From Variovorax ginsengisoli (GTDB lineage: Bacteria; Pseudomonadota; Gammaproteobacteria; Burkholderiales; Burkholderiaceae_C): DNA of 64,000 bases. Made by a program: the position numbers and the translations under genes. The notes beneath the pieces are model-generated. The model was not told the origin of the DNA. It was given only the letters and a program-made list of their open reading frames with translations, and made no database searches. Shown in pieces: positions 41,756 through 50,957 of the stretch; positions within the stretch are counted from its first letter, which is position 1; each line of letters opens with the position of its first letter. Where the stretch lies: assembly GCF_006438845.1 (NCBI RefSeq), contig NZ_RCZJ01000004.1, forward strand, positions 62,001-126,000, given 5' to 3'.

Positions 41756-42121
41756 CTAGAAAGCGAGCGGCTGGAGGTTCCAGTCAGTATGCCAGCGCAC
41801 CACGCCGTCGTGCTCGCTCAGGGTGATCTTCACCAGTGCCCCGCGACACGGCCCGCCGGCGCAATCGCCCGTGTCGGGCTGGTAGGCCGCGCCGTGCGTG
41901 GCGCACAGCAACCACTGGCCGCTGTCGTCGAAGAAACGGTCGGGCTGGTAGTCCATCTCCATCGCGATGTGGGTGCAGCGGTTCAGGTAGGCGTGCGGCG
42001 CTCCCTCGAAACGGATCGCAAAGGCACGCATGCTTTCGCCTTGGTGCACCACGTCGAAAGAAACCGCCTGGCCGCCTTCGACGAGTTCGGCTGAGTTGCA
42101 CAAAGGAATGATGTCTGTCAT
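41756..42121 (-). CDS. Rieske [2Fe-2S] domain protein
   Basis: This 121-aa stand-alone Rieske protein has ligands Cys-X-His (NRCTHIAME) and Cys-X2-His (LLCATHGAAY). It lacks a transmembrane segment and other domains, so it resembles a soluble ferredoxin component. No oxygenase is nearby. Presence between gph and sppA is a recurring Burkholderiales arrangement, but its electron-transfer partner is unknown. ATG 42121 gives the compact domain. Confidence 0.9.
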   Translation of the reverse strand: MTDIIPLCNSAELVEGGQAVSFDVVHQGESMRAFAIRFEGAPHAYLNRCTHIAMEMDYQPDRFFDDSGQWLLCATHGAAYQPDTGDCAGGPCRGALVKITLSEHDGVVRWHTDWNLQPLAF

Positions 42122-42143
42122 GGCAGTGGCTCGCAAGTCGGGC

Positions 42144-42824
42144 TCAGGCATTGTCCCGCAGCCAGGCGGCCAGATCGTCGACCGAGGCCGCGACGTGCAA
42201 AGGTTCCAGCGCGCCGAAGCTCGCCGCCTCGTGCGCGCCGTAGCTCACTGCCACGCTCGAACAGCCGGCGTTGAGTGCCAGCTGCAGGTCGTGCGTGGTG
42301 TCCCCGATCATCAAGGTGCGCTCTGCGGGCACGTCGAGTTCGTCCATCAGTTCCAGCAGCATGCGCGGGTGCGGCTTGCCGTGCGTCTCGTCGGCCGTGC
42401 GCGAGCCGTCGAAGCGCCCGTGCAAGGCGCTGCCAGCCAGCGCTTCGTTGAGACCACGACGCGATTTGCCGGTGGCGACCGCCAGCAGGTGCCCCCGTTC
42501 CTTGAGCGCTTCGAGCATCGGCAGCACGCCGTCGAACAGGACCACGTCGTCCTGATGCTGCAGGTAGTGATAGCGGTAGCGCATGCCCAGCTCGGCGTAC
42601 TTCTCGCGCGGCACGTCGGGCGCGGCGCGTGCCAGTGCCTCGGCCAGCCCGAGGCCGATGACCCAGGCGGCGTCGCGCTCGTCCGGCTTGGCGCCCCCGA
42701 CATCGACCACCGCCGCCTGGATGCAGCGCGCGATGAGGCGGGTGGAGTCGTAGAGGGTGCCGTCCCAGTCGAAGGCGATCAGGTCGAAACGGCGGGACGA
42801 CGGGGCAGTGGGAGCGACAGTCAT
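42144..42824 (-). CDS. HAD-superfamily phosphatase (Gph-like)
   Basis: This 226-aa HAD hydrolase has motif I DLIAFDWDGTLYDST, the helical cap, motif II VATGKS, and motif III/IV around GKPHPRMLLEL and TLMIGDTTHDLQLALNAG. It is closest to phosphoglycolate phosphatase or related sugar-phosphate phosphatases; the exact substrate is not determinable. Its ATG overlaps the rluC stop by 3 nt. Confidence 0.88.
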   Translation of the reverse strand: MTVAPTAPSSRRFDLIAFDWDGTLYDSTRLIARCIQAAVVDVGGAKPDERDAAWVIGLGLAEALARAAPDVPREKYAELGMRYRYHYLQHQDDVVLFDGVLPMLEALKERGHLLAVATGKSRRGLNEALAGSALHGRFDGSRTADETHGKPHPRMLLELMDELDVPAERTLMIGDTTHDLQLALNAGCSSVAVSYGAHEAASFGALEPLHVAASVDDLAAWLRDNA

Positions 42825-43876
42825 GGGGCAGGGGAAGTAAGGGCGAAGGGGGCAGCGAGGACTTCCAACGCTTCGGCCGACATCAGCGCCTGAAGTTCCG
42901 CTGGGAGATCGGCCTGCAGCGCCGTGCGAGTGCCCGTCACCGGATGGTTGAATTGAAGGCGCCAGGCATGCAGGAACATGCGCTTCAAGCCGCGCTTCTG
43001 GAGGCTGCGGTTGCGCTCGAAGTCGCCGTACTTGTCGTCGCCCGCGATCGTGTGGCCGGCCGACGCCAGGTGCACGCGGATTTGATGGGTGCGGCCGGTC
43101 TTGATGGTCACGGCCAGCAGCGACATCGGCGCGGCATCGCCCGGCAGCGACAGCGTCACCAGCACACGCACCAGCGTGACGGCATGCATCGCGTCGGGAT
43201 GGTCCTTGGCAACCACGCGCACGCGGCGCTCGCCCGGCTCCGCGGAGCCTTTGGCGCTCGGCAGCAGGTACTTGGCGAGCGGCGCGTCGAGCACCTTGCG
43301 ATTGGCCGGCCAGCGACCCTCGACCAGCGCCAGGTAGGTCTTGCCGGTTTCGCGCTCCCGGAACTGATCCTGCAGCGCCACCAGCGCGCTGCGCTTCTTG
43401 GCGACCAGGAGGATGCCGGACGTTTCGCGGTCGAGCCGATGCACCAATTCGAGGAATTTGGCGGCCGGACGCGCCGTGCGCAGCTGCTCGATCACGCCGA
43501 AGCTCACGCCGCTGCCGCCATGCACCGCCACGCCCGCCGGCTTGTCGATGGCGATCAGGGCGTCGTCTTCGTGAAGGAGTGGAAACTCGCGCCCTGGCGC
43601 GGGCGGCGCAGCGCCCTCCTCCGATCGGGCCGACACGCGCACCGGCGGCAGGCGAAGCACATCGCCCGCCGCGATGCGGCTCTCAGCCTGGGCGCGCCCT
43701 TTGTTGATGCGCACCTCTCCGGACCGGATGATCCGGTAGACGTGGGTCTTGGGAACGCCCTTGAGATGGCGGAACAGGAAGTTGTCGAGTCGCTGGCCGG
43801 CCGATTCGTCATCGACTGTCAGAAAACGGACTTCAGCCGCTCCGGGCTCCGGCTTCGCACCTATAATGTTTTTCAC
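42821..43876 (-). CDS. rluC: Ribosomal large-subunit pseudouridine synthase C
   Basis: This 351-aa enzyme modifies 23S rRNA uridines. It has an N-terminal S4 domain (QRLDNFLFRHLKGVPKTHVYRIIRSGEVRINK; key LDNFLFRHLKG) and a catalytic domain with Asp in VHRLDRETSGILLVAKK. TGRTHQIRVHLASAGHTIAGDDKYG is the C-terminal signature (RTHQIRVH). The GTG at 43876 gives the normal length. It is divergent from rne, the same arrangement as in E. coli, with the rne -10 box overlapping its first codons. Confidence 0.95.
   Translation of the reverse strand: MKNIIGAKPEPGAAEVRFLTVDDESAGQRLDNFLFRHLKGVPKTHVYRIIRSGEVRINKGRAQAESRIAAGDVLRLPPVRVSARSEEGAAPPAPGREFPLLHEDDALIAIDKPAGVAVHGGSGVSFGVIEQLRTARPAAKFLELVHRLDRETSGILLVAKKRSALVALQDQFRERETGKTYLALVEGRWPANRKVLDAPLAKYLLPSAKGSAEPGERRVRVVAKDHPDAMHAVTLVRVLVTLSLPGDAAPMSLLAVTIKTGRTHQIRVHLASAGHTIAGDDKYGDFERNRSLQKRGLKRMFLHAWRLQFNHPVTGTRTALQADLPAELQALMSAEALEVLAAPFALTSPAP
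43862..43867 (+). promoter_or_regulatory. Perfect TATAAT -10 box for rne
   Basis: TATAAT at 43862-43867 would start transcription near 43874, about 560 nt before the rne ATG. The -35 region is weak. It lies within the first codons of the divergent rluC gene. Confidence 0.5.
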
Positions 43877-44432
43877 CAGCGCGGTCTTGTAAGTGCTTGA
43901 TTAAACAGAAGTTTAGAGCACCACCGAAAGCGCTGTGAGGTCGATGCCGCTTTGGCGCCGAGCCTGCAAACCCCGCGCTTCAGCGCAAAGTGGCAGGCAA
44001 GGCGCCCAAGTCAAGCCGACGCCCACGAAACACCGATACGGAATACCCAGCCGGCAGGCTCCAAGCTGCCGGCGGATCGAAGCGAGCCCCCTAGTGTTGA
44101 TGCTGCTGATTCAGATGTGCCTTCGCTGCCCGACCTGGCTCCAGCCAGAGCGGCCAGCGTTCGACGGCGCGGAATCGTTCGCAGCGCGCGCCACCCCTGC
44201 GCAACCTGCCGTGACACCCACGGCAAATCAACACCGCATCGGGCTCGCCCCCATCCATGCGCCCCCTCGCCTGCTGCCGTTGAGCTGACGCTCGACAACG
44301 GCCGGCCGCGTTCGCGCGGCGGTCATGCAGCCGGAGTGTTAGCGGCAATTCCCCTCGTTTCGACAGCGTCGTCCGTGCATCGTTGGCCCGTCATGGGCCG
44401 GTTCGAACGCATACCTATAAGGACAACGCATC
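43877..44432 (+). promoter_or_regulatory. Long 5' leader of rne with hairpins
   Basis: This 556-nt stretch holds no convincing gene. It contains a perfect 8-bp hairpin, GCCGGCAG/CTGCCGGC with an 8-nt loop (44050-44073). A second hairpin GGCCC-GTCAT-GGGCC lies near 44385, close to the start codon. In E. coli the rne mRNA has a 361-nt leader through which RNase E controls its own decay; an analogous role is inferred here. TATAAGGACAACGCATC precedes the ATG, with AAGGA as ribosome-binding site. Confidence 0.55.
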
Positions 44433-47400
44433 ATGAAGCGGATGTTGATCAACGCCACGCAGCCGGAAGAGCGCCGCCTGGCCATCGTCGACGGGCAAAA
44501 GCTCCTCGACTACGAAATCGAGATCGAAGGGCGCGAACAGCGCAAGGGCAACATCTACAAGGCGGTCGTGACCCGCGTCGAGCCCTCGCTCGAAGCCTGT
44601 TTCGTCGACTACGGCGAAGACCGCCACGGCTTCCTGCCGTTCAAGGAAATCTCCAAGCAGTACTTCGCCGAAGGCGTGTCGGCCAGCCAGGCCCGCATCC
44701 AGGACGCGATCCGCGAGGGCCAGGAACTGGTCGTGCAGGTCGAGAAGGAGGAGCGCGGCAACAAAGGCGCCGCCCTGACCACCTTCATCTCGTTGGCCGG
44801 CCGCTACGTCGTGCTGATGCCGAACAACCCGCGCGGCGGCGGTGTTTCACGTCGCATCGAGGGCGAAGACCGCGCCGAGCTCAAGGAAAACATGGACCAG
44901 CTGGAGTACCCCAAGGGGGCCAGCATCATCGCGCGCACTGCCGGCATCGGCCGCTCCGCGCCCGAACTCCAATGGGACCTGAACTACCTGCTCAAGCTCT
45001 GGAGCGCCATCGACGGCGCCTCCAAGGGTGGGAAGGGCGCCTTCCTGATCTATCAGGAATCGTCGCTGGTCATCCGTGCGATCCGTGATTACTTCAATCA
45101 CGACATCGGCGACATCCTGATCGACACCGACGACATCTACGAGCAGGCGCAACAGTTCATGGCGCACGTCATGCCCGAGCATGCGGCCCGCGTGAAGCGC
45201 TACCGCGACGACGCGGCGCTGTTCAGCCGCTTCCAGATCGAGCACCAGATCGAATCGGCCTACGCCCGCACGGTGCAGTTGCCCTCCGGCGGCGCCATCG
45301 TGATCGACCACACCGAAGCGCTGGTTTCCATCGACGTGAACTCGGCCCGCGCCATCAAGGGGGGCGATATCGAAGAGACCGCCACCCGCACCAACCTCGA
45401 AGCCGCCGACGAAGTGGCCCGCCAGATGCGCCTGCGCGACCTGGGCGGCCTGATCGTCATCGACTTCATCGACATGGACGAGTCGAAGAACCGCCGCGAA
45501 GTTGAAAGCCGTTTGCGCGATGCGCTGCGCCAGGACCGCGCCCGGGTGCAGTTCGGCTCGATCAGCAAGTTCGGCCTGATGGAGATGAGCCGCCAGCGCC
45601 TGAAGCCGGCGCTGAGCGAAGGCTCGTCGATCCCCTGCCCCCGTTGCGGCGGCTCGGGCCACATCCGCGACACCGAATCCAGCGCGCTGCAGATCCTGCG
45701 AATCATTCAAGAGGAATGTCTCAAGGACAACACGGCTGCCGTGCACGTCCAGGTGCCGGTCGAAGTCGCTTCGTTCCTGCTGAACGAGAAGCGCCCGGAA
45801 ATCGCCAAGATCGAACTCAAGCAGCGCGTCACGGTGCTGATGGTGCCGAACAAGACCTTCGAGACGCCGCACTACAAGCTCGAACGTCTGAAGCACGACG
45901 ATCCGCGCCTCGACCACATCGAAGCCAGTTACAGGATGGCCGAAGAGGTCGAAGACCCGACGTCGGTCACACGCCGCTCGCAGGAGCCGACCAACAAGCA
46001 GACGCCGGTGATCAAGGGCGTGCTGCCCGACGCGCCGGCACCCGTGGCCGTGCCGAAGCCCGAAGCGGTCCGTCCGCCCGTGGTGGCCGCTGCGCCCACA
46101 CCGGTGGCACCGCCTCCGCCTGCCGCTCCCGTGGCTGCACCTGCCGAAAGCGGGTTCTTCGGCTTCATCAAGAGCCTGTTCGGAATCGGCACGCCTGCGG
46201 CGCCGCCTGCATCGACGATCGAGAAGAGCGCGATCCCAGTGGAGGCGCCCAAGCCCGTTCGCCGTGACGGCCGGCCGGAAGGCCGTGGCGGACGCGACGG
46301 TGAAACGCGCGCGCCGCGCGAAGGCGAAGCGCGCCGCGGCGGACGTGGCGAAGGCCGCGGCGGTCGCGACGGCGAACGCCGTGGCGGACGTGGCGGCGAA
46401 CGGACTGGTGAACGTGCGGGCGAACGTCGCGAGCCACGCGAAGGCCGCAGCAGTGAATTGCGCGCAGACGCACCGCCGCGTGAACCCCGCGAGCAGCGTG
46501 AACCCCGCGAACCTCGTGAAGGCCGCGGCCCGCGCGAAGGCGGCGAACGCCGCAACGGCCGTGGTGAACGGCGCGACGGCGAGCGCCCGGTCACGCTCGA
46601 AGGTAACGACAACCTGCCAAACGCCGCTTCGCTGCCGCCGGTTGCGGACGCAGACGCCGGCGCTCCGGCAGAACGCTCGCCTCGCGCCCGTGGCGAGCGC
46701 CGCGAACGTAGCGAACGCAATGGCGAGGTGCGTGACCGCAACCCGTCCGATGCGACGTCACGCGAACTGAACGGCGATGCGGAGCAAGCAGCTCCCCTGT
46801 CCGCCGAACGCAACGAGCGTCCTTCGCGTGAAGAACGTGAACCTCGTGGCGAACGCAGCGAGCGTGGCGAGGGCGGTCGCCGCGAGCGCCGCAACGGCGA
46901 TGTCGCGCGGAGCACCGATCCGGTCCAGGCTCCGGCCGAATCGAACGCCGAGGGCGTCATGGCGCGTGTTGAAGAAGACGCGCATTCCGAAGCCAGCGTG
47001 CGCCGTGAAGGGGATGAACGTCGTGGCCGTTCGCGCGACCGCTACGGCCGTGATCGCCGCGAGCGGGCACCGCGTGACGGCGAAGCCACAGGCAACGTCA
47101 TGGCGGCTGCAGAGATTCGCCCGGTGGGCGAGTTGTCGGCGCCGGCAACGGTGTCGGCGGTCATCGAGGAGATGCCCGCCTCGCCCGCCGAGGCAAGCGC
47201 CCCGACCGCCGAACTGCCGCATTCAGCACCGGAGGCACTCGAAACTCCGCCGGCACGCCGTATGGAGCGCGCCCCCCGGGTTGCCGCGGCACCGTCGACG
47301 GCGAGCGGAGTTCAGGCCGCCAATGGTCGCCACGCTTTGCCAAAGGTCCAGGCCTTCGAACTGCCGTTGGCCGACTTGGCGCAAGTGGCCGAAGGCTCTG

Positions 47401-47606
47401 GCCTGCATTGGGTGAATTCGGATGCCGACCGCGTGGCCCAAGTGCGCGCGGCCATCGCTGCCGAAGCCAAGCCGATTCATGTACCGCGCGAGCGCCCGCC
47501 GGTGGCAGTGGCCGAGGACGGCCCGCTGGTTTTGGTCGAAACGCGTCGCGATCTGGCGGCCACCGTGCTGCCGTTCGAGAACAAGCAAGACGACATCCCC
47601 CGCTGA
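44433..47606 (+). CDS. rne: Ribonuclease E
   Basis: This 1057-aa endonuclease initiates mRNA decay and rRNA/tRNA processing. The S1 domain lies near residues 36-120 and the 5'-sensor/RNase H/DNase I-like catalytic core continues to about 400, with catalytic Asp in [14 protein letters not shown] and VIDFIDMDE. The Zn-link is Cys402-X2-Cys405 (CPRCGGSGH). After residue ~520 the chain is disordered, Pro/Ala-rich and then Arg/Glu/Gly repetitive (about 600-900). It ends in a conserved-looking tail with [15 protein letters not shown]. The catalytic half is normal; the scaffold half is lineage-specific. Confidence 0.97.
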   Translation: MKRMLINATQPEERRLAIVDGQKLLDYEIEIEGREQRKGNIYKAVVTRVEPSLEACFVDYGEDRHGFLPFKEISKQYFAEGVSASQARIQDAIREGQELVVQVEKEERGNKGAALTTFISLAGRYVVLMPNNPRGGGVSRRIEGEDRAELKENMDQLEYPKGASIIARTAGIGRSAPELQWDLNYLLKLWSAIDGASKGGKGAFLIYQESSLVIRAIRDYFNHDIGDILIDTDDIYEQAQQFMAHVMPEHAARVKRYRDDAALFSRFQIEHQIESAYARTVQLPSGGAIVIDHTEALVSIDVNSARAIKGGDIEETATRTNLEAADEVARQMRLRDLGGLIVIDFIDMDESKNRREVESRLRDALRQDRARVQFGSISKFGLMEMSRQRLKPALSEGSSIPCPRCGGSGHIRDTESSALQILRIIQEECLKDNTAAVHVQVPVEVASFLLNEKRPEIAKIELKQRVTVLMVPNKTFETPHYKLERLKHDDPRLDHIEASYRMAEEVEDPTSVTRRSQEPTNKQTPVIKGVLPDAPAPVAVPKPEAVRPPVVAAAPTPVAPPPPAAPVAAPAESGFFGFIKSLFGIGTPAAPPASTIEKSAIPVEAPKPVRRDGRPEGRGGRDGETRAPREGEARRGGRGEGRGGRDGERRGGRGGERTGERAGERREPREGRSSELRADAPPREPREQREPREPREGRGPREGGERRNGRGERRDGERPVTLEGNDNLPNAASLPPVADADAGAPAERSPRARGERRERSERNGEVRDRNPSDATSRELNGDAEQAAPLSAERNERPSREEREPRGERSERGEGGRRERRNGDVARSTDPVQAPAESNAEGVMARVEEDAHSEASVRREGDERRGRSRDRYGRDRRERAPRDGEATGNVMAAAEIRPVGELSAPATVSAVIEEMPASPAEASAPTAELPHSAPEALETPPARRMERAPRVAAAPSTASGVQAANGRHALPKVQAFELPLADLAQVAEGSGLHWVNSDADRVAQVRAAIAAEAKPIHVPRERPPVAVAEDGPLVLVETRRDLAATVLPFENKQDDIPR

Positions 47607-47646
47607 GTGCAAGCCGCCTGCCGGCGGCCTTTGCTTCTCCACGACG

Positions 47647-47680
47647 AACGTCGGCCGCCTTCACGGGCGGCCGACGTTTT
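47647..47680 (+). terminator. Intrinsic terminator after rne
   Basis: AACGTCGGCCGCC (47647-47659) pairs perfectly with GGCGGCCGACGTT (47666-47678) around a 6-nt loop, with a run of four T residues at the end. It lies 40 nt after the rne stop. Confidence 0.85.
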
Positions 47681-48063
47681 CTCATTGGGGTTGCCAAATG
47701 GCGATGGGGGCGTCTTCAGGATTGGACGACCTGGAGTGCGAACGTCCGTTGAACGACGTCAGTCAGACGCTTTCCACATCAGACGAAGGTCGCGTTCTTC
47801 AAGCAATAGGTGATGTTTTCCTGCAACAAGAACACCTTTCTTGGCGCGTTTTCCCTAAGAACGAAAGTCTTACAAATCCAAATGTGATGTTGCATCGCAC
47901 AAGGCGCTCAAGGTGTGAAATAGTTCACATCTGCAGGGACCAGCGGAAAGGCGTACTGCTTTTGCGGGCACGACAAACTACAACGAATGTGTTCAAATTC
48001 TTTCCGCTAGTATTAAAGCGTTACACTGCCGCGCTGTGAGGCAGAACCCCAAGGGGACCATCC
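47681..48063 (+). promoter_or_regulatory. Upstream regulatory region of the EPS locus
   Basis: No gene is seen in these 383 nt. The base composition is clearly more AT-rich than the surroundings, especially 47800-48030. It contains an exact CRP-type palindrome (47914-47929) and a second imperfect TGTGATG...CATCGCACA arrangement at 47883-47901. AAGGGGA precedes the first EPS gene. No confident -35/-10 pair was found, though TAGTAT at 48008 could serve as a -10. Confidence 0.5.
47914..47929. promoter_or_regulatory. Exact CRP/Clp-type operator TGTGA-N6-TCACA
   Basis: TGTGA (47914-47918) and TCACA (47925-47929) flank AATAGT, an exact match to the CRP consensus palindrome. In Xanthomonas the CRP-like regulator Clp binds such sites and controls exopolysaccharide genes; a similar CRP/FNR-family regulator is inferred here. 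The centre is 142 nt before the first EPS start codon. Confidence 0.6.
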
Positions 48064-48786
48064 ATGTTTCGTTCTGATTCGACTGCGCAAGGCAATTTGG
48101 TGAGGCGCCGGTACCCCGGCAGCGGAGAGCCATTGCCTGCGCCGGTGATCGCCCAGCCCCCTCAGCTCACCCTGCTGCAGCGGAGCGTCAAGCGTTCCGT
48201 AGACATCCTGGGCGCGCTGACTTTCTTCCTGTTGCTTGGCCCGGTGTACTTGGCCGTCGCACTGGCGGTACGCATCAGCATGGGCCACCCGGTCCATTTC
48301 TGGCAAACCCGCATGGGCGAAGGCGGCCAACGATTCCGCTTCTACAAGTTTCGCTCCATGGTCCGCAACTCGGAGAACATCCTGGACGAGTACCTGAGCA
48401 AGAACGACGTGGCACGCACCCAGTGGGACACCTTCCAGAAACTGGAAAAGGATCCGCGCATCACGCCGCTGGGCCATTTCATCCGCAAACTCAGCCTCGA
48501 CGAATTGCCACAGTTCTGGAACGTCCTGAAGGGCGACATGAGCCTGATCGGACCGCGTCCCTGCATGGAACGTCAGCGCAGCCTGTACGGCAAGCATTGG
48601 GAACACTACTGCGCCATGCGCCCGGGTATTACCGGCCTGTGGCAGGTGAGCGGCCGCAACCGTCTGTCGTATGCCCAGCGGGTCGAGCTCGACGCCCAAT
48701 ATGTGACCAACTGGTCGCTGTGGCTGGACATCAAGATCCTCGCCAAGACCGTGACTGCCGTGATCTCCGGCGAAGGCTCGCGCTGA
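48064..48786 (+). CDS. Initiating sugar-phosphate transferase (bacterial sugar transferase)
   Basis: This 240-aa short-form PF02397 transferase moves a sugar-1-phosphate to undecaprenyl phosphate to start repeat-unit assembly. It has one membrane helix near residues 46-66 (VDILGALTFFLLLGPVYLAVAL; key KRSVDILGA), then QTRMGEGGQRFRFYKFRSM, LGHFIRKLSLDELPQFWNVLKGDMSLIGPRP (key DELPQFWNV, SLIGPRP) and PGITGLWQVSGRN. It lacks the four-helix N-terminal domain of WbaP/WcaJ. It is the first gene of the rightward EPS arm. Confidence 0.92.
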   Translation: MFRSDSTAQGNLVRRRYPGSGEPLPAPVIAQPPQLTLLQRSVKRSVDILGALTFFLLLGPVYLAVALAVRISMGHPVHFWQTRMGEGGQRFRFYKFRSMVRNSENILDEYLSKNDVARTQWDTFQKLEKDPRITPLGHFIRKLSLDELPQFWNVLKGDMSLIGPRPCMERQRSLYGKHWEHYCAMRPGITGLWQVSGRNRLSYAQRVELDAQYVTNWSLWLDIKILAKTVTAVISGEGSR

Positions 48787-48916
48787 GGCGGCACTGCCCG
48801 GCCGAACCGCCGCAGGTCCACCCGACTTTCGACCATCGCACAAACGAGGGATGATGGGTGTTCCCGAGCCGATGCAGCGCTGCGCCTGTGCCGCATGCCC
48901 GGCCGGGCAGAATTTG

Positions 48917-48950
48917 CCTGTGACCCGCCGTTGCGCGGGCACAGGTTTTT
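48917..48950 (+). terminator. Terminator-like hairpin before the GDP-fucose synthase gene
   Basis: CCTGTG-a-CCCG (48917-48927) pairs with CGGGCACAGG (48936-48945) and is followed by five T residues (48946-48950). It lies in the 190-nt gap between the sugar transferase and fcl. It would partly separate the first EPS gene from the rest. Confidence 0.6.
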
Positions 48951-48976
48951 AAACGCTTCCCTCGGATCCGACATTC

Positions 48977-49945
48977 ATGAACGAGCTTCACAAGCGCATC
49001 TACGTGGCAGGCCATCGCGGCATGGTCGGGGGCGCCATCGTGCGATCCCTGCAGGCGCTCGGCCACGATCGAATCATCACCCGCACCCACGCCGAACTCG
49101 ATCTGACGGACCAGGCTGCGGTGCGCGCGTTCTTTGCCGAGGAAAAGCCCGACGAGGTCTACCTCGCCGCGGCCAAGGTCGGCGGCATCCATGCCAACGC
49201 GACCTATCCCGCCGAGTTTCTCTACGCCAATCTGATGCTCGAGGCCAACGTGGTGCACGAAGCCTGGCGCAGCGGGGTCACGCGCCTGCTTTTCCTGGGC
49301 TCCAGCTGCATTTATCCGCGCCTGGCCGCTCAGCCGATGGCGGAGGACGCCTTGCTCACCGGCAAGCTCGAGCCGACCAACGAGCCCTATGCCATCGCCA
49401 AGATCGCCGGCATCAAACTGTGCGAGAGCTACAACCGCCAGTACGGCACCGACTACCGCAGCGTCATGCCGACCAATCTCTACGGACCCGGCGACAACTA
49501 CCACCCCGAGAACAGCCACGTGCTGCCGGCGCTCATCCGACGATTCCATGAAGCGCGGGACAGCGGCGCGCCCTCGGTCGTGATCTGGGGCAGCGGCACG
49601 CCCAAGCGTGAATTCCTCTACGTCGACGACATGGCGGCAGCCTGCCTTCACGTGATGGCCTTGCCGCAGTCGCGCTACGCCGCCTGCACCGAGCCGATGA
49701 ACAGCCACATCAACGTGGGAAGCGGCGAGGACCTGTCGATCGCCGAACTGGCGCAACTGGTAGGCGACGTGGTCGGCTACCAGGGCCGGATCGTCTGCGA
49801 CGCAAGCAAGCCCGACGGCGCGCCGCGCAAGCTGCTCGACATCTCGCGCATCCGCGCGCTCGGATGGACCCCGCGCGTTGCACTGCGCGAAGGCATCGAG
49901 CGTGCCTACCAGAACTTTTTGGCGCACGCCGGCGTCGCTGCCTGA
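48977..49945 (+). CDS. fcl: GDP-L-fucose synthase
   Basis: This 322-aa extended short-chain dehydrogenase epimerises and reduces GDP-4-keto-6-deoxymannose to GDP-L-fucose. It has the Rossmann motif [23 protein letters not shown] with the catalytic Ser/Cys, and [16 protein letters not shown] with Tyr-X3-Lys. [11 protein letters not shown] and [10 protein letters not shown] are also typical of Fcl. Its substrate is made by GDP-mannose 4,6-dehydratase (Gmd), which is not in the window. This suggests fucose in the polysaccharide. Confidence 0.93.
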   Translation: MNELHKRIYVAGHRGMVGGAIVRSLQALGHDRIITRTHAELDLTDQAAVRAFFAEEKPDEVYLAAAKVGGIHANATYPAEFLYANLMLEANVVHEAWRSGVTRLLFLGSSCIYPRLAAQPMAEDALLTGKLEPTNEPYAIAKIAGIKLCESYNRQYGTDYRSVMPTNLYGPGDNYHPENSHVLPALIRRFHEARDSGAPSVVIWGSGTPKREFLYVDDMAAACLHVMALPQSRYAACTEPMNSHINVGSGEDLSIAELAQLVGDVVGYQGRIVCDASKPDGAPRKLLDISRIRALGWTPRVALREGIERAYQNFLAHAGVAA

Positions 49946-49973
49946 GAGAGCGCTTCTTCGGAACCACCTTCCC

Positions 49974-50957
49974 ATGCACGCCGCCACTTCGCTTTCCTTG
50001 ATCCCGCCGGGCACCGGCGGCGTGCGCGACTACGCCGCACTGCTCGGCGGCCCGCTCGACGCGCCGGTGCGCGAACTGTCCGAACAGACCGATACGCGCG
50101 ACTGGTCGGGCAACGTGCTGCTGCTCCACTTCAGCGGCTACGGCTTTCACAAGCGCGGTGTGCCGGCCTGGCTGCTCGACGAACTGAAGACGTTGCGTGC
50201 GCGCTTCCGAGTGTTCGGCGTGGTCTTCCACGAGTTGTACGCCACAGGCAATCCGCCATGGACTTCGGCCTTCTGGCTGAGCAGCACGCAGCGACGCATC
50301 GCGCGCGAACTGGCCGGCCAGGCCGACTTCTGGCTGACCAACAGGGAAATCGCTGGACAGTGGCTGCGCGACCAGGCGCCCCGCGCACCGCATCGTGTCC
50401 TTCCGGTGTTCTCCAACGTGGGCGAACCCCGCGTGGCCGAGCACGACCGCGACGCTTCAATTGTGGTCTTCGGCAGCGCCGGCATCCGTGCCCCTTCCTA
50501 TGCGTGGGGCGACGGCGAGATTTTTCGTTTCGCCAAGCGTCGCGGCCTGCGAATCTATGACATCGGCGCGCCATTGCAGGACGCCGGCCTGGCACAGAAA
50601 CTGGTCGACGAAGGTGTTGTGGTGCGTGGCATGCTGCCTGCCGAGCAGGTCAGCGAGGCCCTCTTGAGCGCGCGCCATGGCGTGCTTGCCTACCCGGCCG
50701 ACTTTGTCGCCAAAAGCGGCATCTTCGCGGCCTACGCATCGCACGGCACCTGCCCGATCCTGCTTCACAAGGACCTGGCGGCGCATGACGGCATGCAACC
50801 CAACGTCGAATACGCCGCCGGTTTCGAGGCCCTCGAGGGCGACCGCGCACTCGATCCATGGCTCGTCGGCAGGGCCGCGCGCCGCTGGTACGAACCGCAT
50901 TGCGTCGCGGCCCACACCGCCGCCTTGCAAGCCTTGACCAGTGAGGTGGGCGCATGA
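49974..50957 (+). CDS. Putative glycosyltransferase of the EPS locus, family unclear
   Basis: This 327-aa soluble protein begins with SLIPPGTGGVRDYAALL, resembling the N-terminal glycine loop of GT-B enzymes. It has VLLLHFSGYGFHKRGVPAWL and FRVFGVVFHELYATG, an early domain like that of family 4 glycosyltransferases. A second half follows with IVVFGSAGIRAPSY and a late AYPADFVAKSGIFAAYASHG segment. The canonical E-X7-E motif of GT4 is not clear. It overlaps the Wzy-like gene by 4 nt (ATGA), implying a shared pathway. Confidence 0.6.
   Translation: MHAATSLSLIPPGTGGVRDYAALLGGPLDAPVRELSEQTDTRDWSGNVLLLHFSGYGFHKRGVPAWLLDELKTLRARFRVFGVVFHELYATGNPPWTSAFWLSSTQRRIARELAGQADFWLTNREIAGQWLRDQAPRAPHRVLPVFSNVGEPRVAEHDRDASIVVFGSAGIRAPSYAWGDGEIFRFAKRRGLRIYDIGAPLQDAGLAQKLVDEGVVVRGMLPAEQVSEALLSARHGVLAYPADFVAKSGIFAAYASHGTCPILLHKDLAAHDGMQPNVEYAAGFEALEGDRALDPWLVGRAARRWYEPHCVAAHTAALQALTSEVGA

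Noticed and set aside
44385-44430. A tRNA-like GGTTCGAACGC segment before rne
   Set aside because: No acceptor, D or anticodon stems can be formed around it; it is part of the rne leader.
47840-47870. Sigma-54 promoter (TTGGCGCG...TTTTCCC) upstream of the EPS locus
   Set aside because: The GG of the -24 element is present but the required GC at -12 is not at the right spacing.
49878-49973. N-terminal extension of the EPS glycosyltransferase into fcl
   Set aside because: The extra 32 codons overlap fcl's conserved C-terminus in another frame, and the ATG at 49974 starts a more natural protein.
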